DNA from: Bos javanicus
Taxonomy: Eukaryota; Chordata; Mammalia; Artiodactyla; Bovidae
Length of the DNA stretch: 64,000 nt
Assembly: GCF_032452875.1 (NCBI RefSeq)
Contig: NC_083876.1
Coordinates: 25,208,001 to 25,272,000 of the forward strand
Reading direction: 5' to 3'
Shown: positions 57,905-64,000 of the stretch, one piece after another
Numbering within the stretch: position 1 is the first letter of the stretch
Layout: each line of letters starts with the position of its first letter
Program-made: the position numbers and the translations under genes
Notes under the pieces: generated by a model
What the model saw: the letters and a program-made list of their open reading frames with translations, nothing else
Databases searched by the model: none
What the model was told of the DNA's origin: nothing

Positions 57905-58227
57905 AGAATTTTTTTTGTACCACGGCATCTGATTTCTACTTTCTGCTCCTTAGACACAATCAACATCATATTACATAGATCACTAGTGTCACGTTTTGTT
58001 CAGTGTCTGACAATCAACTGCTCTGCGACTGAATACCTTATAGCAATGAGCAGAATTAATACAGCTCCTACTCAAGACTGTGAAGGTCCACTGTTGACTG
58101 TGCCAGATAAAAACAAACTGCCTCTGGTGGTTCTTGCAAAATAATTTATAGAGGGAAAGGCATGATTCAGGTCAGTAATTGTATTCCAAGCTCCGGGGCC
58201 AGTGTTTCTTTGTTTGAGTCATATTTA
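57905..58227. other. Unassigned stretch
   Basis: No gene or repeat is recognised. Confidence 0.3.
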
Positions 58228-58236
58228 GAGACTAGC

Positions 58237-58500
58237 AAAGGCAATGGCACCCCACTCCAGTACTCTTGCCTGGAAAATCCCATGGATGGAGGAGCCTAGT
58301 AGGCTGCAGTCCATGGGCTCGCTAAGAGTCAGACACGACTGAGCAACTTCACTTTCACTTTTCACTTTTCATGCATTGGAGAAGGAAATGGCAACCCACT
58401 CCAGTGTTCTTGCCTGGAGAATCCCAGGGACGGGGGAGCCTGGTGGGCTGTCGTCTCTGGGGTCGCACAGAGTCGGACACAACTGAAGTGACTTAGCAGC
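58237..58500 (+). mobile_element. BovA2 SINE
   Basis: A sense dimer with linker CACTTTTCACTTTTCATGCA ends at ACTTAGCAGCA. The flanks AGAGACTAG (58228-58236) and AGAGAGTAA (58501-58509) are a weak TSD. Confidence 0.92.
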
Positions 58501-58754
58501 AGAGAGTAATTGGAGTTAGTACCTGTTTAAGTTTATGATTCACAGTCATTCTCCAAGATTCAGTCAATGTCTGCACAGGCTGAACAGGTGAGTTCAATGG
58601 GCACATGAACAGGCACCCTGCACCTTTCAAGTCTTGACAGTGGCACTAATCTCTGCAATTTCCATTTTCTTTTGGTTTACTATAGTTGTAGGAATGGGAA
58701 ATCCGAGGGGCTTCAACTTTGCCTTCCCCCTATTATAATGACCCTTCTCCACAG

Positions 58755-58868
58755 GTCAGAGAGCCTAAGGAAGAATTCTGAACGCTTCCAATTACATATC
58801 CCGATTACTACAATTATATATTCAGCAGAAATAATCACAATTTGGTCAGTTGAAAAACAGAGCTCATG
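58755..58868 (+). other. Speculative exon A (open, splice-site bounded)
   Basis: A pyrimidine-rich CCCTTCTCCACAG lies before 58755 and ATG/GTGAGTT after 58868. The 114 bp are open only in one frame (SESLRKNSERFQLHIPITTI). Its end phase does not fit the next candidate's only open frame, so A and B cannot be joined as one coding sequence. I do not recognise the peptide. Confidence 0.2.
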
Positions 58869-59035
58869 GTGAGTTAAACTTGGGCTCAGACTGCATCAGT
58901 CTCTTGACCACTGAAAACCCCCATTTTAACTGGTGGACTACAGTGGGTATTTAGGTCATAGAAATTAAAATAATTAAGAGCCAGTATCTAGTAATTACTG
59001 AAAGACCTGTGTATTTCCTTTTGCTTTTCCACAAG

Positions 59036-59197
59036 GCATGGTCATTCTATCAAATGGCTGCAGGTCCCTTTAGGAAAAGACTTGCAGGAAATCTATGGTA
59101 TTCACTTGAAGCAATAATGAAGGGTCCTCCCTCCAGGGGGCCTGGCTTTCAGTCAAGAAGCTCTGGATCTGTGAATTGGATTCGGTCAGAAAACTTG
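59036..59197 (+). other. Speculative exon B (open, splice-site bounded)
   Basis: CCTTTTGCTTTTCCACAAG precedes 59036 and TTG/GTGAGTGG follows 59197. The 162 bp are exactly 54 open codons (AWSFYQMAAGPFRKRLAGNL at the start). No known domain is seen. Codon count, donor and acceptor fit a coding exon, but chance is not excluded. Confidence 0.25.
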
Positions 59198-59324
59198 GTG
59201 AGTGGACTTTATTTTCCATTGTGGCAACTCAAGTCAGGTTTTGGCTAGCCGAACTTGTGGTTTTCTTTTATACAGATCAAGCAATACTTGATACAAGTAA
59301 ACTGCTCATCTATTTCATTCCTAG

Positions 59325-59436
59325 GGACACCATGACCAATTAGCCATCACCAAAGATCTCTGCAGCCCAACGCATTCTGATGATTGTGATGTCCCTGATG
59401 TCTACAACTGCAGTAGAAAGAAACTCCCTATCATGG
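59325..59436 (+). other. Speculative exon C, in phase with B
   Basis: A good pyrimidine tract ending in CATTCCTAG precedes 59325, and ATGG/GTAGGAAG follows 59436. Phase 0 fits the end of B, and the joined frame stays open (HHDQLAITKDLCSPTHSDDC, then DVPDVYNCSRKKLPI). The intron B-C would be 127 bp. The peptide is not recognised. Confidence 0.25.
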
Positions 59437-60845
59437 GTAGGAAGAAAAAAAGGATCTTATGGTCTTGTCCTGGGATTTTCACAGTAAAAATAATTCTCTC
59501 TTTGGCTACCTCATGTGGGTCTGAGGTTCTGATTTATTCTACATTTATGGTCCAGGAACTCCCCAGCTGAAAAACTAAGAAGCAATAAGCCCTTCTGGTC
59601 ATAGTTCAGTTGTCTGAAAGATGTAAATAATATTTACCTCCCACAAAGGGTAGTTCTAAAGGTTAAATGCAATAATGTATAAAAGTACATAGCATAACAC
59701 AGAGTACATATAAAATTTTTGAAAAATATTAGCTGTTATCATTATTTTATACGAGAAGACTATCACACATTGATTCTACAGAAAAAGTGCACCTCAGCTA
59801 CTATACGCTGTCCAGAGTAGCAGGACAAGAGCACACAAACTTCCCAGTGTCCCCGGGTCAGCTTTTGCCACTTGTCTTGTCTGAAGCAGCTGTTCCCTCT
59901 TAAGCTGACTGGAGTTGTATAACTCTGGCTCCTCAAGTGGGGCTACGTGCATACCCCTCGGCGCTGGCTGAGTTTGTCCTCAAAGCAGCGTGACTCTCTA
60001 ACCTTAAGTAAACCCAGAGATCCAGGGCCTATGACAAATGCACTGTAAGGACGACTTTACGACAGAAGAGTTGCTTGATTTATTGTGTCTTATGAAATAA
60101 AAACCTCCTCACATCATGGGAATTAGTGATGGAATTTTTAAAAGAATAACAAAATGAAATCATGAACGGAAGAAAAAAAATACCCTGATCCAACTCAAAA
60201 AAAAAAAAACTTTCTAATAAAAAATGCAAACCAGATGCAGTTAGAGATGACTGATAATTAAGGATGATAAATGACTAATGTTTTCTATTGAATTATCCAG
60301 TGCACACTATTGTTTCTACATGAGGGAATGATTTACATATGGCTGCTGGGCTATCTTTTTACTTAAATTTGATTTCACAGGCAATTCACCCAATCCCAAA
60401 GTGCCCACTCCATCACTGAGTTCTATACTTCCCTCAGGAAAGTGACTATCTTACCTTTCAAATATTCCTTTTATAAGAATAAAAAAGAATAGGATATATT
60501 ATAGATAAATATTTTCTCCAATTAATGTAAAATGTATTTCAGCAAAGCCACAATAAATAGGATACAAATGCTGTTTCCTCAGCAGTAGAAATGACGCATT
60601 AGCGTTGAGACTTCCCATATTCCCAAACCAGTCTATCTTGTGACAAAGAGTGTATATTTTTCAGGCACACATAATGGGTGAGGTGCATGGTCTGTAATTA
60701 AACCTTTCTTAAATCCCTGGAACAATCGTTCACTCTCACTGTCAATGTATCATTGACAGGCCACAGCCTGTTTTTTGAGCTCCTGAAGTTTCAGTCTGTA
60801 TCACATCACATACTTTTAGCTATATGCTGCCTTTTGCTAGAAACC

Positions 60846-61003
60846 ACTTCCCAGGTGGCACTAGTGGTAAAGAACCTGTCTGCCAATGCGGCAGATGCAA
60901 GAGGTGTGGGCTTGATCCCTGGTCAGGAAGATCCCCTGGAGGAGGAAATGGCTACAGTCCATGGAGTCACAAAGAGTTGGACACAACTGAGCAACTAGCT
61001 CTA
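60846..61003 (+). mobile_element. Bov-tA SINE with internal deletion
   Basis: Head and first body part run to GAGGAGGAAATGG and then jump to CTACAGTCCATGGAG. About 60-65 bp of the standard body is missing. There is no clear TSD. Confidence 0.88.
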
Positions 61004-61313
61004 TACACTACTGCTTAATCTATGCTAGTATTATCTCAGCAACTACATTATGAGCAGACTTGAGCCACTGACCCCATCTACTTAGTACCACGTGAGCATG
61101 ATGAGTATCCTCAACACACACTTGGAGGATGTGTTCTCCATCTCATACATCCATATACATGCTAATACTCAACTGAGACAATTAGCTTCAACCCAGACTT
61201 GGTTTACGTAACTTCAGGATTTTTTAGACATGAGCTGATTATGTTAACCACATAATAAGCAGAATCCTGAAGAACGAGCTAATAGTCTAATGATCCATAC
61301 TCTCTCTATCCCT
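61004..61313. other. Unassigned stretch
   Basis: No gene or repeat is recognised. Confidence 0.3.
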
Positions 61314-61323
61314 AGAGAATCCT

Positions 61324-61452
61324 GTGCAGATGTGCCAAGTTGCTGTAGTCGTGTCTGACTCTTTGTGACCCTATGGACCGTAACTCACCAGGCTCCTCTG
61401 TCCATGGGATTCTCTAGGAGAGAATACTGGAGTGGGTTGCTGTGCCCTACTC
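61324..61452 (-). mobile_element. Headless BovA SINE with perfect TSD
   Basis: Only the BovB-derived body is present, with no tRNA-like head. Yet AGAGAATCCT flanks it at 61314-61323 and 61453-61462. It was therefore 5'-truncated at insertion, not later. Confidence 0.9.
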
Positions 61453-61600
61453 AGAGAATCCTACTTAAAGCTTAATATTAGCCTTTCCTAGTCAAAGATG
61501 CCAGACATCAATTATTCTCATTTGAAGTTGTCAATTGAATTGTTAAATCTCCACTCTCACATAGGGAAAAAAAATAATGCTTAGATTATATATGTTGAGG

Positions 61601-61817
61601 GGCTTCCCAGGTGGCACAGTGGTAAAGAATGTGCTTGCCAGTGCAGGAGACACAGGAGATCCAGGTTCGATTCCTGGGTTGGGAAGATCCCCTGGAGTAG
61701 GCAATGGCAACCCACTCTAGTACTGTCTGGAAAATTCCATTGACATGGGAGCCTGGCATGCTACAGTCCATGAGGTCGCAAAGAGTAGGACATAACTGAG
61801 TACATGCACATATATAC
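61601..61817 (+). mobile_element. Bov-tA SINE
   Basis: A complete copy has a TGCACATATATACATAC tail. Flanks ATATATGTTGAGG (61588-61600) and ATACATGTTAAAG (61818-61830) match at 10 of 13. The minus frame 61586-61897 is a shadow. Confidence 0.9.
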
Positions 61818-61873
61818 ATACATGTTAAAGGAAAAACAGTCCCAATTTGGGAAAAAAGGAGAGGTCTTCTAAC

Positions 61874-62061
61874 AGCGGTCCCCAACCTTTTTAGCACCAG
61901 GGACTGGTTTCATGAAAGACCATCCTTCCACAGACCAGGGTTGGAGGGATAGTTTCAGGGTGATTCAAGTGCATTACATTTATTGTGTACTTTCTTTCTA
62001 TTATTATTACCTCAGCTCCACCTCAGATCATCAGACCCCAGAGGTTGAGGATCCCTGCTCT
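61874..62061. mobile_element. Small hAT-like DNA transposon
   Basis: The left end CAGCGGTCCCCAACCTTTTT and the inverted right end AGGTTGAGGATCCCTG match each other imperfectly. The inner sequence (GCACCAGGGACTGGTTTCAT, then ACCTCAGATCATCAGACCCC) is that of a mammal-wide non-autonomous element with an internal deletion. The family name is not assigned. Confidence 0.65.
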
Positions 62062-64000
62062 AAAAGGACACTTGACTCCTGCCCACCCCCCACCACCCTT
62101 CCAGAGTCAGTAACACTTTCTATCCAGTCAGTAGGAGGATTTGGGTTTAATTAACCTTAATACCTGAGGACAATCTATGGGGAGGGATTTAAGGGAATTT
62201 TCATGTGGAATGTTATTCAGTTCATTTAACTATCTTGGACAATAAAACTTTCTCTACTTTTGCTGCCTGGCTTGTGAAAGAGGAGGAATTCTGTTTTCCA
62301 GGTAGGGGTTTCCAGCAAACCTACACAGAATCAGATGAAAGAAACTACGTAAGAAAGGAAAGTGGTACGTCAGAGCCTCTGGTCTCATTTTATATGTCCA
62401 CGTCTTGTCTGGTTTCCTAGTCACACTCTTCAAAGCCCACATGTTGCACATCTGCCCACGTCTGGGGCAGAGCAGGTTGGACCCTGTGGTGATGACAATG
62501 TTAAAGGAAAGTCACTCTTCGGTTCCACGTCAGTCAGCCAAATTGCTCTGTTAGTTTTAAATTTAAAAATTGGCCCCAGCTGCTTCAACTTCTTTTGGCT
62601 CCTGACTGAGAACACTACATAAAGACAAATAATTAATCAGCCTATTGGAAAGAAAGTAAGCAAATGTCATGTGATTTAGAGACTGAGGTTACAATAGTTT
62701 GGGTCACCAGAAAGTTAGAGCGTTATCTTCTTTCAGACTTTTCAGCAGAAGTGTTGGGTTGAACAGGACAACTGGGCCAGATTCCCTGACACATTCTGCA
62801 AAGCTTGGTTCCGGCTGTGAGATCTATAGCTCCGCGTTGCCATGGCCAGAGAACACATCACTCAGATTTATTTCAGATATCTGCCAAACAGTCTCATTTT
62901 GGTAGAGGTGATGGGATGGAGGGGATTGTCTCCCTTAATATTCTTGATGCTGATTTAAATATTTGACTTGTCACAAGTGGAAATTATTAACTGGCAGAAG
63001 TAAATCCATTTTGACTCACATAGTAATCAGCCAACTAGTAATTATAAAACTACTAGCAGTTAAACTAGGATTAGGAAAAAAAAAAAAACATATGTAGGAC
63101 AATTTGTTACTCTCCATTTATATGATATCTAAATTACAAAAGCAACAATTCTGTGATGTAAATATATGGGTTATAACTATTAGTTACTCTCTTAGGCAAC
63201 TGCTAGTTGTTTGGGTTTAAAGACAAAGAAGAACAAGGGTGCTATTTTGGAGTTTGTAGAGTGATAACTACTAGTTTTTTTAGTTATGACTTAGAGAAAC
63301 CAAACTCATCCTAGCTCAAACTAAAGGAATACATGGCTTACATAACAGGTAAAGTCAAGGCATGAACTGGCACTGCTTCTTCCAGGGGTTCTCTCAATGT
63401 CATAGAACACCTACTGGCATTATAGACATAGGGAGACTTAAAGAAGGGCCCCTCCTGTCTCATACTATGTCTGCTTGCCCAGCTCGAGAAAGGTCAAGCC
63501 AGAACTACATGAACCAAAACTGGGAGAGAGCTGGTTCTCATAAGGCAACAGGAGTTCTGCTACCAGAGGACACAATAAATATCTACAACCTATGTCCTCT
63601 TCTCCCCGCCTCCTACTCCTAACCCATCAATTCTCATAGTACATTTACCAGGCAGAAAAGGGGATGAGTGAAATCCAGTTGCTAAGGATGTTGTGGTTAA
63701 AGCAGTTAATGTTTACCAAGCATCCACATCCTCGCATGCACGTCTCAGCCTCCCCTGCAGTTATCTGGAGTACTGCCACTAGATCTTGCCAAACAGACTC
63801 TGAACCACGATGACACGTGTCACTTCTAGGCCAGGACAACTAAGACTCATGTGCCTCCTCCATCTTCCTTCTTCACATGAGTGACCTTGGGAGACTCTGA
63901 GGTCCAGGTGGGATGGCTATCGGATGGAGAAGGATTCACCTACCCACATGGATTCCATGTGAGCAAAACGTAAACTTTATTATATTGTTATCGAGGTTTG
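62062..64000. other. Unassigned right end of the window
   Basis: No gene or repeat is recognised. Frames such as 62205-62420, 62362-62622, 62699-62905, 63362-63622 and 63645-63839 show no domain. An A-run lies at about 63077-63088. Confidence 0.3.

Larger units (their letters stand above)
58503..60845. other. Mostly unassigned, with an exon-like cluster and an L2/MIR tail
   Basis: Candidate exons at 58755-59436 are listed separately. About 59620-59750 follows a MIR or L2 3' end (AATATTTACCTCCC, then AATATTAGCTGTTATCATTA). The rest is unassigned. Confidence 0.35.

Overview
The window reads as nuclear DNA of a ruminant, most likely a bovid close to cattle. The evidence is the repeat content: about 14 copies of the RTE-type LINE BovB, more than 20 Bov-tA SINEs (tRNA-like head joined to a BovB-derived body), four dimeric BovA2 SINEs, two CHR-type SINEs and a near-complete ruminant L1 whose 5' region matches the cattle L1 that I recall. 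The family names come from memory of the consensus sequences, not from a search.

I see no gene that I can recognise. Almost every longer open frame is a piece of a BovB or L1 reverse-transcriptase gene, a translated SINE, or a chance frame. The best protein-coding traces are two dead mobile-element genes. One is the BovB endonuclease/reverse transcriptase at 20602-23715 (minus), split by several frame breaks. The other is the L1 ORF1/ORF2 pair at 48442-52642 (plus). The L1 has two stops in ORF1, a stop at ORF2 codon 29, an endonuclease-domain deletion with frame change near 49680, replacement of the first catalytic Asp of the reverse transcriptase, and a frameshift near 52019.

Layout. 1-20 kb: scattered BovB 3' ends, Bov-tA SINEs, old MIR, L2 and L1M relics, and long unassigned AT-rich DNA. 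20.5-29.3 kb: a dense block with a 3.4-kb BovB, two tandem minus BovB copies, an opposing plus BovB joined to a SINE head, and a DNA transposon split by a SINE. 29.3-44.5 kb: SINEs in quieter DNA, including a small processed 3'-UTR-like insert at 36122-36294. 44.5-53.2 kb: two L1s, the larger one part of a triple nest (old hAT element, then BovB, then L1). 53.3-64 kb: BovB, BovA2 and Bov-tA copies, an unassigned GC-rich block (56.4-56.95 kb), a speculative exon-like cluster (58.75-59.44 kb) and a small hAT-like transposon at 61.87 kb.

The elements work as a parasitic hierarchy. By established knowledge, BovB supplies the enzyme that mobilises BovA and Bov-tA SINEs, while L1 mobilises itself and cellular mRNAs. 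Matching target-site duplications (TSDs) are visible around many of these insertions and are given below. I found no CRISPR array, no operon and no new defence or enzyme system.
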